The notes under the pieces: generated by a model
The model's input: only the letters and a program-made list of their open reading frames with translations
Told to the model about the DNA's origin: nothing
The model's database searches: none
In this document: in pieces, positions 6,179 to 13,101 of the stretch
Layout: each line of letters begins with the position of its first letter
Numbering within the stretch: position 1 is the first letter of the stretch
Program-made: the position numbers and the translations under genes
NCBI GenBank assembly: GCA_007128515.1
Contig: SKXI01000006.1
Coordinates: 1 to 15,442, forward strand
Direction of reading: 5' to 3'
DNA length: 15,442 nt
From: Halococcaceae archaeon
GTDB lineage: Archaea; Halobacteriota; Halobacteria; Halobacteriales; Halalkalicoccaceae

Positions 6179-7051
6179 ATGTCACTCTCCGTCCTCCGCG
6201 CGCTTCGCGAGGGTCTCCGGTGGACCGCCTCGCGAAACGGACTGCTCTTCGTCGGCGTCTTCACCGCCCTCGGACTCCTGGGGTCGGTCGGCTTCGACAG
6301 CGCCGTCGGGTCGCTCGGCGAGTCGATGCTCGCGCTCGAGGCCCAGGGCGAGGTCGAACTCGAGGAGGAGACGAGAGCGCTCCTCGAGGACGAGTCGATC
6401 ACCCCGCTCGCCCTCCCGATCCCCGGCTCGGTGGTCTTCCTCGTGCTCCTCACCTGGCTCGTCGGCTGGGTCGCGGCGAGCGTCGTCGTCGTCCGTGCGG
6501 CGGTCGCGGACGCCCGCGATCGGCTCTCCGACGACATCGTCTGGCGGCGGCTCACGGTCGCGACCGCGAACGAACTGCTGGCCCGCGTTGCCGTCTGGGT
6601 GCTGGTTGGGATCGGTCTCGTCGCCTTCGTCGTCCCCGGGGTCGTCCTCGCCGTTCTCTTCGTCTTCACCCGGCCGGGCGTCGCCGTCGAGGACAGAAAC
6701 GGCGTCGACGCGATGGTCGAGAGCGTCGCGCGGACGAAGGGTATCCGCCTGCAACTGACCTTCCTGCTCGTCTCGCTCGCCGCGGTCTACGTCGCCGTCC
6801 GTTCCGCGGGGGTGATCCTGACCGCCCCGTTCGCGTTCGCCTCGTCGCTCTCGACTGGCCTCGCGCTCGTCTCCGCGCTCCTCTCGGTCGTGTTCGTCGC
6901 GGCCGCGAACGTCGTCTGGCTCGCGGTCCACGGCCGGGTCTACGCGCAGGTGGTCGAGGGGGAGGCCGAGGTCGGCGGGGGTGACGCGGAGGAGACCGAC
7001 CGCCCGGAGGAGGCCGACGAGTGGGACGACCCGCCCGGCGTCGAGTGGTGA
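6179..7051 (+). CDS. multi-pass haloarchaeal membrane protein of unknown function
   Basis: This 290-residue protein has about five hydrophobic segments. They lie near residues 22-42 (NGLLFVGVFTALGLLGSVGF), 82-108 (SVVFLVLLTWLVGWVAASVV), 138-162 (VWVLVGIGLVAFVVPGVVLA), 193-220 and 225-250. Between segments 1 and 2 lies an acidic loop rich in Glu (EVELEEETRALLEDES). Before segment 3 there is a basic amphipathic stretch (RDRLSDDIVWRRLTVATANE). The architecture, including glycine/proline-bearing helices and FTRPGVAVEDRNGVDAMVES between segments 3 and 4, resembles the broad haloarchaeal group of permease-like or DUF7847-type membrane proteins. I cannot assign transport activity. The C-terminal 35 residues are acidic and disordered. 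The start is ATG 6179, preceded by a TATA box at leaderless distance. The stop falls 38 nt before the next gene. Confidence 0.8.
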   Translation: MSLSVLRALREGLRWTASRNGLLFVGVFTALGLLGSVGFDSAVGSLGESMLALEAQGEVELEEETRALLEDESITPLALPIPGSVVFLVLLTWLVGWVAASVVVVRAAVADARDRLSDDIVWRRLTVATANELLARVAVWVLVGIGLVAFVVPGVVLAVLFVFTRPGVAVEDRNGVDAMVESVARTKGIRLQLTFLLVSLAAVYVAVRSAGVILTAPFAFASSLSTGLALVSALLSVVFVAAANVVWLAVHGRVYAQVVEGEAEVGGGDAEETDRPEEADEWDDPPGVEW

Positions 7052-7057
7052 TCGCGA

Positions 7058-7066
7058 GCGTTAACT
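7058..7066 (+). promoter_or_regulatory. TATA-like box of the DUF5815-like gene
   Basis: GCGTTAACT is centred 28 nt before ATG 7090, in the short gap after the membrane protein gene. It supports ATG 7090 rather than the in-frame GTG at 7021, which lies inside the preceding gene. Confidence 0.4.
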
Positions 7067-7089
7067 GTCCGGCGTCGCAACCTCGGGAT

Positions 7090-7623
7090 ATGACGACGCC
7101 ACGCGTTCCCGGCGAGGGGAGCGGCGAGTTCACGCTGGCCTGTGGCGAGTCCGCACGCGTGGGCGAGTTCGACCTCGGGATGCGCGAGTTCCGGTGTACC
7201 TGTGGGGAGACCCACGCCGTCGTCACCGACGTCCACCCCCCTTCGCGGTTCGTCCCGGAGTCGATCGTCGACGTCCTGCGGGAGACGGTCGAGACCGCGG
7301 ACGGCTTCGGCGAGTTCGGCACTCCACACCTCATGGGGATGGTGCTGGAGGAGTTCCCCGAAGCGGTCGTCGCCGAGGACACCTCGGAGGAGGGGAGGGC
7401 GGGCTACTCGATGCTCTGGGTGACCGATTTCGGCTCGCGGGAGCTCCACGAGATCGTCGTCGAACTGATCGTCGAACTGATGGAACACGCGATCGGCCAC
7501 GCGGAGGACGAGGAAGCCGAACGGGAGTTCGAGGAGGGCATGTTCGCGTTCGACGTGAGCGCGTTCGTCGAGGAGTACCGACGGACCCGGGACTTCGAGG
7601 ACGAGTACGACACGCCCGTCTGA
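7090..7623 (+). CDS. DUF5815-like haloarchaeal conserved protein with a possible metal site
   Basis: This soluble, acidic protein of 177 residues begins MTTPRVPGEGSGEFTLACGE. It has a cysteine cluster made of Cys18, then Cys36, Cys38 and His42 in FRCTCGETHAVVTDVHPPSR, which could hold a zinc ion. The following helices FVPESIVDVLRETVETADGF and LHEIVVELIVELMEHAIGHA are long and amphipathic. The end, FVEEYRRTRDFEDEYDTPV, is typical of the family I remember as DUF5815, a haloarchaeal group of unknown function. ATG 7090 was chosen because the family starts there and a TATA-like element lies upstream. The longer GTG start at 7021 would overlap the membrane protein gene and add arginine-rich sequence unlike the rest. 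Metal binding is inferred from four residues only. Confidence 0.82.
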   Translation: MTTPRVPGEGSGEFTLACGESARVGEFDLGMREFRCTCGETHAVVTDVHPPSRFVPESIVDVLRETVETADGFGEFGTPHLMGMVLEEFPEAVVAEDTSEEGRAGYSMLWVTDFGSRELHEIVVELIVELMEHAIGHAEDEEAEREFEEGMFAFDVSAFVEEYRRTRDFEDEYDTPV

Positions 7624-7640
7624 CCAGCGTCCGACGAGGG

Positions 7641-7648
7641 CTTATTAC
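7641..7648 (+). promoter_or_regulatory. TATA box of the 71-aa winged-helix-like gene
   Basis: CTTATTAC is centred 26 nt before ATG 7671 and indicates a separate leaderless transcript. This is one of the better matches in the window. Confidence 0.55.
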
Positions 7649-7670
7649 CCGTCGGATCGGTCTCTCGCAC

Positions 7671-7886
7671 ATGGTTCCGCGATCTGAGGAGTTCGAGCGG
7701 ATCCGAACCGTCCTCGAAGAGCGGGCCGACGAGCCGCTCACCGCCCGTGAGATCGGAGAGCACCTCTCCGAATCGGGCGACGACGTGGAGAGCGCCCACC
7801 GTATCGCGACGATCCTCGGCCAGCACGCCCGCACCGGCGACGTCGACGTGATCGAGTCCAAACCCTACCGCTACCGGATCCGGTAG
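7671..7886 (+). CDS. small winged-helix-like protein (71 aa)
   Basis: This short protein is close in composition to DNA-binding domains. EEFERIRTVLEERADEPLTA forms a first helix, AREIGEHLSESGDDVESAHR reads as a helix-turn-helix, and IATILGQHARTGDVDVIESK followed by PYRYRIR reads as the last helix and a two-stranded wing ending in aromatic and basic residues. At 71 residues it is just one domain, with no effector or dimerisation part visible, so it may work as a small regulator or a subunit. It stands 47 nt after the DUF5815-like gene but has its own TATA box. It converges with the minus-strand membrane gene 12 nt beyond. The fold is inferred from pattern; the target is unknown. Confidence 0.75.
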   Translation: MVPRSEEFERIRTVLEERADEPLTAREIGEHLSESGDDVESAHRIATILGQHARTGDVDVIESKPYRYRIR

Positions 7887-7898
7887 GCCAGGGCCCCA

Positions 7899-8126
7899 TC
7901 AGCGTCCGACGCGGCGGCCCTTCTCGATCACCTGGTGGAAGACGGTGGCGAACACCATCGAGAGCCCACCGACGAGGATGAGGTTGCCCGCGAGATACCC
8001 GCCGGGGAGGACGACGGAGAGGACGATTCCGGCGACGATCAGGAGGACCGAGAGGGCGACGAGCCCCCTCGCGAGGATCCGCCCTCCCCCGTGACGCCTC
8101 CCTGCGATCGGATAGAACTCGTCCAT
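7899..8126 (-). CDS. small two-helix membrane protein (75 aa)
   Basis: The product begins MDEFYPIAGRRHGGGRILAR, a basic cytosolic tip. It then has two hydrophobic helices, at about residues 20-41 (GLVALSVLLIVAGIVLSVVL) and 45-64 (LAGNLILVGGLSMVFATVF), joined by a short PGG turn, and ends in a basic tail (HQVIEKGRRVGR). Both ends are therefore predicted inside the cell. I do not recognise a function. I chose ATG 8126, since the frame extends upstream to 8216 only through arginine/proline-rich sequence unlike a membrane protein and without a promoter at the right place. A TATA-like CTAAAG lies about 32 nt upstream on this strand. It diverges from the ABC importer operon across the AT-rich region. 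Confidence 0.65.
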   Translation of the reverse strand: MDEFYPIAGRRHGGGRILARGLVALSVLLIVAGIVLSVVLPGGYLAGNLILVGGLSMVFATVFHQVIEKGRRVGR

Positions 8127-8153
8127 CTGGCTGTCTCCAATTACGGGAGGGTG

Positions 8154-8162
8154 GGCTTTAGC
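8154..8162 (-). promoter_or_regulatory. TATA-like box of the 75-aa membrane protein gene
   Basis: On the minus strand this reads GCTAAAGCC and lies about 32 nt upstream of ATG 8126, giving a leader of only a few bases. The match is moderate. Confidence 0.35.
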
Positions 8163-8214
8163 GTGTCGTCCCCGGCGACGTAGGGGGGTTTCGATAGGAG
8201 ATGGCCGACATGAC

Positions 8215-8360
8215 ACATATTACCATATAAGGGAAAAATAACCGTCCACGCGTTTTGAAATATCTCTTTTTATTTTAATACCTGCAGAAAATGCGCGTTC
8301 GGGTTGGCGGATAGACGTATAATCCGTGTTATTATTCGCTGCGCACCAAAGTTTTTATGT
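8215..8360 (+). promoter_or_regulatory. AT-rich promoter region of the ABC importer operon
   Basis: The stretch between the divergent genes changes abruptly to A+T-rich sequence. Examples are TACCATATAAGGGAAAAATA at 8221, TATCTCTTTTTATTTTAATA at 8261 and GTATAATCC at 8317. The best operon TATA box is TTTTTATG at 8352-8359, centred about 37 nt before ATG 8392 and leaving a leader of about ten bases. Several other TATA-like runs further upstream could be alternative promoters or regulator sites. No gene, tRNA or clear inverted repeat was found in 8127-8391. Confidence 0.6.
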
Positions 8361-8391
8361 AGGGGTCGTCCCTCTGTCCCGCCGTCACAGC

Positions 8392-10074
8392 ATGGCTACG
8401 TTTCGCACTCCCATCGACAGACGGAAGTTTCTGAAGAGAGCGACCGCCGCCGGCACCGGTGTGGCGATCACCGCCGCCGCTGGCTGTCTCGACGACGGCG
8501 AAGACGAGGAAGAGCTCGACGACGAGGAGGAGGCCGGCGAGCCGCTTCCCGAGTTCACCTACTTCAACAACCCGGAGGACTACAACCCCGGGCGCCACGA
8601 CACGATCAACCTGATCGCCGACCGCTGGACCGACGAGGTCGGGATCAACGTCGAGGTCGAGGTGCTCGAGTGGGGGACGCTCTTCTCGACGGTCAACGAC
8701 GAGTACGACTACGATCTGGCGACCTGGAGCCAGTTCCCCGGCGTCGACATCGCGGAGAACGTCGCCGAGCGCTTCACCTCCGCCCACGCCGACGAGCCCG
8801 GGACGGGCAACCACATGGGCTATCAGGACGAGGAGATGGACGAACTGATCGCCACCCAGCAGCGCACCGAGGAGATGGACGAACGGGTCGAGGCGGTCCA
8901 CGAGATCCAGGAGAAGATCGCCGAGGACGTCCCGTTCCACCCGATCCTCTACGAGGCGGAGCTGATGCCGCACAAGAACGATCAGGTCGACGGCTGGGTC
9001 GACCACATCGAGGGCTACAACCGGCTTCCGAACTACGTCAACGTCGAGGTGCTCGACGAGAACGAGGACGGCTTCCTCCGCGGGTTCTGGACCGAGGCGC
9101 TCGAGAACCTCAACCCGTGGGCACACCAGGGGCTCAGCAAGCACGTCCACCTGATGGACGCGCTGTTCGAGAAGCCGATCCACATGACGCCGGAGCTCGA
9201 GGTCGACGAGGAGCTCTCGCTCGTCGACGACATCGAGCGACCGGACGCGGAGACGATCGTCTGGGAGATCAAGGAGGACGCGAGCTGGTCCGACGGCGAG
9301 CCGCTCACCGCCGAGGACGTCGCGTTCACGTACCAGACGATCGTCGACGAGGCGCCCTCGCAGTACAGCCTGCAGGCGAGCGAGGTCGCCGGCGCCGAGG
9401 TGATCGACGAGTACACCGTCCAGATCGACCTCAACACCGAGTTCGGCCTCGCGGCCAACGGCGTCATCGGACACCCGATCTACATCACCCCCGAGCACGT
9501 CTGGGAGGGCGTCGACCTGCCCCAGGAGGAACTCGAGGAGGAGCCGGTCTCCAGCGGTATCGTGGAGGTCGACTACTGGGACCCGGGCCAGGAGGTCAAC
9601 CTCGTCGCACGGGACGACCACCGGCTCGACTTCGAGATCGAGGGGATCAACTGGGAGATCATCACCTCCAGCTCGACCATCTGGGAGCTGACCGACCGGG
9701 GCGAGATCAACTACCACCCGTTCGCCCAGCCCTCGCGCGAGCTCTCGGAGGCCCACGAGGAGGACGACACCCTCTCGGTCGCCGAGGTCGAGGGAAGCGG
9801 CTGGACACACCTCAACATCAACACCCGGAACGAGGGCCTCGACGAGCAGGCGGTCAGACAGGCGCTCGCCCACGGCATTCCGAAGGAGACGATCAGCGAA
9901 CAGCTGTACTACGGCTACTACCCGCCGGGTCACTCCTACGTCAGCCCGTCGTTCGACGAGCTCCACAACCCGGACGTGGAGGGGATCTACACCGGCGACG
10001 TCGAGGAGGCACACGAGACCCTCCGCGAGGGCGGGTTCGTCATCACCGACGAGGGCGTCCACTACGCGGACTGA
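8392..10074 (+). CDS. Tat-exported lipoprotein, family 5 (peptide-type) ABC solute-binding protein, apparently circularly permuted
   Basis: This 560-residue extracytoplasmic binding protein captures the substrate, probably a peptide or similar small molecule, and hands it to the permeases encoded next. A twin-arginine signal (RRKFLKR at 10-16) is followed by a hydrophobic stretch and a lipobox ending at Cys32, then an acidic linker. The order of the solute-binding landmarks is rotated. GYQDEEMDELI (143-153) and IQEKIAEDVPFHPIL (172-186), normally near the C-terminus, come first. The normal N-terminal part follows: FWTEALENLNPWAHQ (232-246), GEPLTAEDVAFTY (302-314) and then EQAVRQALAHGIPKETI (485-501). 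The protein ends shortly after LREGGFVITDEGVHYAD, where ordinary members continue into the C-terminal lobe. No second copy of that lobe follows. I chose ATG 8392, placed just before the Tat motif, over GTG 8326. Confidence 0.9.
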   Translation: MATFRTPIDRRKFLKRATAAGTGVAITAAAGCLDDGEDEEELDDEEEAGEPLPEFTYFNNPEDYNPGRHDTINLIADRWTDEVGINVEVEVLEWGTLFSTVNDEYDYDLATWSQFPGVDIAENVAERFTSAHADEPGTGNHMGYQDEEMDELIATQQRTEEMDERVEAVHEIQEKIAEDVPFHPILYEAELMPHKNDQVDGWVDHIEGYNRLPNYVNVEVLDENEDGFLRGFWTEALENLNPWAHQGLSKHVHLMDALFEKPIHMTPELEVDEELSLVDDIERPDAETIVWEIKEDASWSDGEPLTAEDVAFTYQTIVDEAPSQYSLQASEVAGAEVIDEYTVQIDLNTEFGLAANGVIGHPIYITPEHVWEGVDLPQEELEEEPVSSGIVEVDYWDPGQEVNLVARDDHRLDFEIEGINWEIITSSSTIWELTDRGEINYHPFAQPSRELSEAHEEDDTLSVAEVEGSGWTHLNINTRNEGLDEQAVRQALAHGIPKETISEQLYYGYYPPGHSYVSPSFDELHNPDVEGIYTGDVEEAHETLREGGFVITDEGVHYAD

Positions 10075-10098
10075 GAAAGAGAGGATACGAGTCACGCA

Positions 10099-11076
10099 AT
10101 GTCGAAATTGAATTTCGCGATCCGGCGGCTGTTCCAGATGGTAGCGACGCTCTGGGTGATCGCCACGCTGCTGTTCGTCATGTTCCGGGCGATGCCGGGC
10201 GACCCGACGACGTACTTCCTCTCCGAGGGGATGCCGCCGGAGGCACGTGAACGCCTCATCGCCCAGTACGGTCTCGACGAGCCGACGCACGTCCAGTACA
10301 TCGAGTTCCTCAGGAGCCTGGTGACGCTCGAACTGGGGATCTCGTTTCACTCCGGTCGGGACGTCATCGACATCATCTGGCTCTACCTGCCGAACACGCT
10401 GGTGTTGATGTTCTCGGCGATCATCTTCGCGTACGTGATCGGGATCCCCCTCGGCGTGCTCGCAGCGTGGAAGCGCGGCGAGGGTACCGAGAAGGGCGCG
10501 GTGATCCTGGCGCTGGTCCAGCGGAGTTTCCCCGAGTTCTGGGTCGGTCTCGTCGTCCTCGGGATCTTCGGCGCGTGGCTCGACGTCATCCCGATGAGCG
10601 GTATGACGAGCGGGGACCACCGCCCCGAGAGCTTCCTCGCGATGATCACCTCGCTCGACTTCATCTGGCACCTGCTCGCGCCGGCGGCGGTGTTCGGGTT
10701 CTACCTCATGGGCCTGCCGCTTCTGCTCATGCGAAACAACATGCTGGAGGTGCTCGCCGAGGACTTCGTCGACGTCTGTCGGGCGAAGGGGCTCTCCGAG
10801 CGGAAGGTGATGTTCAAACACGCGGCACGGAACGCGCTGTTGCCGATCGTGACCGCGGCGGCGATCGCGATCGGCTACGCGGTCGGCGGGGCGATCCTGG
10901 TCGAGACGGTGTTCAGCTGGCCCGGTCTCGGCCGCGAGATGGTCAGGGCGGTGTTGCGCCGGGACTACCCGGTCGCACAGGGGACGTTCATGCTGCTCGC
11001 GACGACCGTCGTGTTCATGAACTTCGTCGCCGACCTGATCTACAGCTGGCTGGATCCACGGGTGACGTACGAATGA
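10099..11076 (+). CDS. dppB: ABC importer permease, DppB/OppB type
   Basis: This 325-residue inner-membrane permease forms half of the translocation channel for the substrate delivered by the upstream binding protein. The first helix is LFQMVATLWVIATLLFVMFR, followed by the family signature PGDPTTYFLSEGMPPEARER and the extracellular loop typical of DppB. About five more helices follow. The ATPase-contacting EAA loop reads DFVDVCRAKGLSERKVMFKH with AARNALLPIVTA, at roughly residues 224-255. The end, FMNFVADLIYSWLDPRVTYE, is classical. Length and topology are normal for the family. It lies 24 nt after the binding-protein gene, with a modest GAGG ribosome-binding match, and 10 nt before the second permease, so it is in the same operon. 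The gene symbol indicates family type; the substrate has not been determined. Confidence 0.92.
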   Translation: MSKLNFAIRRLFQMVATLWVIATLLFVMFRAMPGDPTTYFLSEGMPPEARERLIAQYGLDEPTHVQYIEFLRSLVTLELGISFHSGRDVIDIIWLYLPNTLVLMFSAIIFAYVIGIPLGVLAAWKRGEGTEKGAVILALVQRSFPEFWVGLVVLGIFGAWLDVIPMSGMTSGDHRPESFLAMITSLDFIWHLLAPAAVFGFYLMGLPLLLMRNNMLEVLAEDFVDVCRAKGLSERKVMFKHAARNALLPIVTAAAIAIGYAVGGAILVETVFSWPGLGREMVRAVLRRDYPVAQGTFMLLATTVVFMNFVADLIYSWLDPRVTYE

Positions 11077-11086
11077 GGGTAGATCT

Positions 11087-12064
11087 ATGAGTCAACGAGA
11101 GGGGACGCGGGAACTGTTCGAGAACCTGGAGGGCTACGACGAACTCGACGACGTCGACTCCAGACGGCGAGCGATCCGGCTCTGGTCGGAGACGTTCTCC
11201 GAGCAGTGGGAGATCCTGAAAGAGGACCGTCTCGTCGTCTTCGGCGCGGTCACGATCACGCTCTTCAGCCTGATCGCCATCTTCGCGCCGTTCCTCGCGC
11301 CGCACCCGCCGACCGAACGGATGTGGGACGGCGGGATGATCATGCAGTGGGAGAACCCGCTCTGGTACGGGGGCGAGGGCGGCTACCTCCTCGGGACGAC
11401 CGCGGAGGGCTACGACATCTTCAGCCAGCTCATCTTCGGCTCGCGTCCGGCGCTGATCGTCGGGCTGTCGGCCGCGGTGCTCTGTGCCGGGATCGGGACG
11501 ATCGTCGCGCTCGTCGCGGGCTACTACGGCGGCCGCGTCGACGATATACTGATGCGGATCGTCGACGTCGCCTACGGCCTGCCGCTTTTGCCCTCGGTGA
11601 TCCTGCTGGTCGCGATGCTCGGGCCGAGCTTCCTGAACGTGATCCTCGCGGTCGTGTTGCTCCAGTGGCGCGCCTCCGCACGCGTGATCCGCTCGCAGGT
11701 GCTCTCGATCCGCGAACGACCCTACGTCCAGGCGGCGAAGGTCACCGGCGCGAGCGACTGGCGGATCATCTCCAGACACATCGCGCCGAACATCCTCCCC
11801 CTCACCTTCCTCTACGGCGCGTTCGCGATCGCCACGGGGATCCTGACGGAGGCGGGCGTCTCGTTCATCGGCCTGGGCGACCCGAGTCAGGTCTCCTGGG
11901 GGACGATGCTCCAGACCGCACACACCTACAACGCGATGTACCACCAGACGTGGTGGTGGTTCATCCCGCCAGGAATCTGCATCGCGCTGGTCGTGATCAG
12001 CGGCTTCCTGATCGGCCGCGGCTACGAGGAAGTGACCAACCCGGCGCTGCGGGGGAACAACTGA
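11087..12064 (+). CDS. dppC: ABC importer permease, DppC/OppC type
   Basis: This second permease subunit, 325 residues, pairs with the DppB-type protein. A cytosolic N-terminus of about 55 residues (LFENLEGYDELDDVDSRRRA onward) precedes the first helix, VFGAVTITLFSLIAIFAPFL, and the family motif LAPHPPTERMW. The GTTAEGYDIFSQLIFGSRPA stretch before helix 2 is the usual DppC signature. The EAA loop for ATPase contact is YVQAAKVTGASDWRIISRHI followed by APNILPLTF, at about residues 209-236. The rest is hydrophobic, with GVSFIGLGDPSQVSWGTML near the end as expected. It follows the first permease by 10 nt, and its TGA overlaps the ATG of the first ATPase gene by one base, which suggests translational coupling. 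The family call is firm; the substrate is unknown. Confidence 0.92.
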   Translation: MSQREGTRELFENLEGYDELDDVDSRRRAIRLWSETFSEQWEILKEDRLVVFGAVTITLFSLIAIFAPFLAPHPPTERMWDGGMIMQWENPLWYGGEGGYLLGTTAEGYDIFSQLIFGSRPALIVGLSAAVLCAGIGTIVALVAGYYGGRVDDILMRIVDVAYGLPLLPSVILLVAMLGPSFLNVILAVVLLQWRASARVIRSQVLSIRERPYVQAAKVTGASDWRIISRHIAPNILPLTFLYGAFAIATGILTEAGVSFIGLGDPSQVSWGTMLQTAHTYNAMYHQTWWWFIPPGICIALVVISGFLIGRGYEEVTNPALRGNN

Positions 12065-13101
12065 TGTCGGTGCTCGAGGTCAGGGACCTGGAGGTCCACT
12101 ACGAGACCGACGGCGAACCGGTCCGCGCGGTCGACGGGCTCAGCTTCACGATCGAGGAGGGTCAGAACCTCGGTATCGTCGGCGAGTCGGGCTGCGGGAA
12201 GTCGACGCTCGCGAAGGCGATCCTCGGCATCCTCCCGAAGAACGGCTTCATCAACGCGGGCGAGATCCGCTTCAAGGGCGAGGACCTCACCGAGATGAGC
12301 GACAAGAAGCGCCGGAGCTACATGTGGGACGAGATCTCGATGATCCCGCAGTCGGCGATGAACGCGCTCGATCCGGTCTACACGGTGCGCGAACAGATCG
12401 TCGAGTCGATCGAGGAACACCGCCGCGGCGTCGAGAAGGCGCGCGCGAACGAGACCGTCGACGAGCTGTTCGACCTCGTCGGGCTCGACCCCGCACGCGC
12501 CGACGACTACCCTCACCAGTTCTCGGGCGGGATGCGCCAGCGGGCGATGATCGCGATGAGCCTCTCGCTCGATCCCGCACTCATTCTCGCCGACGAGCCG
12601 ACGACGGCGCTCGACGTGATCATGCAGGACCAGATCCTGAAACGGATCGGCACGATCCAGGACGAGATCAACTCCTCGATGATGGTGATCACCCACGACG
12701 TGAGCGTGGTCGCCGAGACGTGTGACCGCGTGCTCGTGATGTACGCCGGGAAGCTCGCCGAGATCGGCCCCGTCGAGGAGATCTTCGAGACCCCGTATCA
12801 CCCCTACACCGTCGGGCTGAAGCGGGCGTTCCCGAACATCCAGCAACCGGACCAGAACCTCATCAGCATGCCCGGCTACCCGCCGGACCTCGCCCCGCCG
12901 CCGACCGGCTGTCGGTTCGCCGCGCGATGTCCGCTCGCGACCGAGACGTGTTTCGAGGAGGCGCCACCCGCGGTCCGGACGGGGAACTTAGAGACCCGGT
13001 GTCACCACACCGACCGCGTCGACAGCGAACTGCGACCCTATGCGGGTGAGCTTCGGGTCTGGGAACGGACCGAGGCCGGCAGGGAGGTGTCCGGTACGTG
13101 A
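12064..13101 (+). CDS. dppD: ABC importer ATPase, DppD/OppD type
   Basis: This 345-residue cytosolic ATPase drives uptake together with the DppF-type protein. Walker A is GESGCGKST at residues 40-48, the ABC signature FSGGMRQR at 153-160, Walker B LILADEP at 173-179 with catalytic Glu178, and the switch His is His211 in ITHDVS. The C-terminal oligopeptide-transporter extension carries four cysteines at 283, 289, 296 and 313 (GCRFAARCP, then ETCF and RCHH), a spacing known in this family and linked to an iron-sulfur cluster in some homologues. The sequence is complete, with no missing catalytic residue. Its TGA (13099-13101) overlaps the GTG of the next ATPase gene by three bases, so the two are probably made in equal amounts. 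Confidence 0.93.
   Translation: MSVLEVRDLEVHYETDGEPVRAVDGLSFTIEEGQNLGIVGESGCGKSTLAKAILGILPKNGFINAGEIRFKGEDLTEMSDKKRRSYMWDEISMIPQSAMNALDPVYTVREQIVESIEEHRRGVEKARANETVDELFDLVGLDPARADDYPHQFSGGMRQRAMIAMSLSLDPALILADEPTTALDVIMQDQILKRIGTIQDEINSSMMVITHDVSVVAETCDRVLVMYAGKLAEIGPVEEIFETPYHPYTVGLKRAFPNIQQPDQNLISMPGYPPDLAPPPTGCRFAARCPLATETCFEEAPPAVRTGNLETRCHHTDRVDSELRPYAGELRVWERTEAGREVSGT

Noticed and set aside
7021..7089. A longer start (GTG 7021) for the DUF5815-like gene
   Set aside because: It overlaps the preceding membrane protein gene and adds an Arg-rich leader unlike the family, while ATG 7090 has a TATA-like box at the right distance.
8127..8216. N-terminal extension of the 75-aa membrane protein to a start at 8216
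   Set aside because: The added residues are Pro/Arg-rich and not membrane-like, and a promoter element fits the shorter start.
8326..8391. An upstream in-frame GTG start for the binding protein
   Set aside because: It would place 22 extra residues before the twin-arginine motif and overlap the TATA box at 8352-8359.
8304..10250. A 648-codon plus-strand frame in a second reading frame over the binding-protein gene
   Set aside because: Arg/Gly/Pro-rich nonsense composition. The other frame has the Tat signal, lipobox and solute-binding motifs.
8332..10821. An 829-codon open frame on the minus strand, opposite the binding protein and first permease
   Set aside because: It arises from the G/C-rich third positions of the plus-strand genes. 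Its translation is a monotonous Val/Asp/Arg/Leu mix with no domain, and the plus strand has clear protein families over the same bases.
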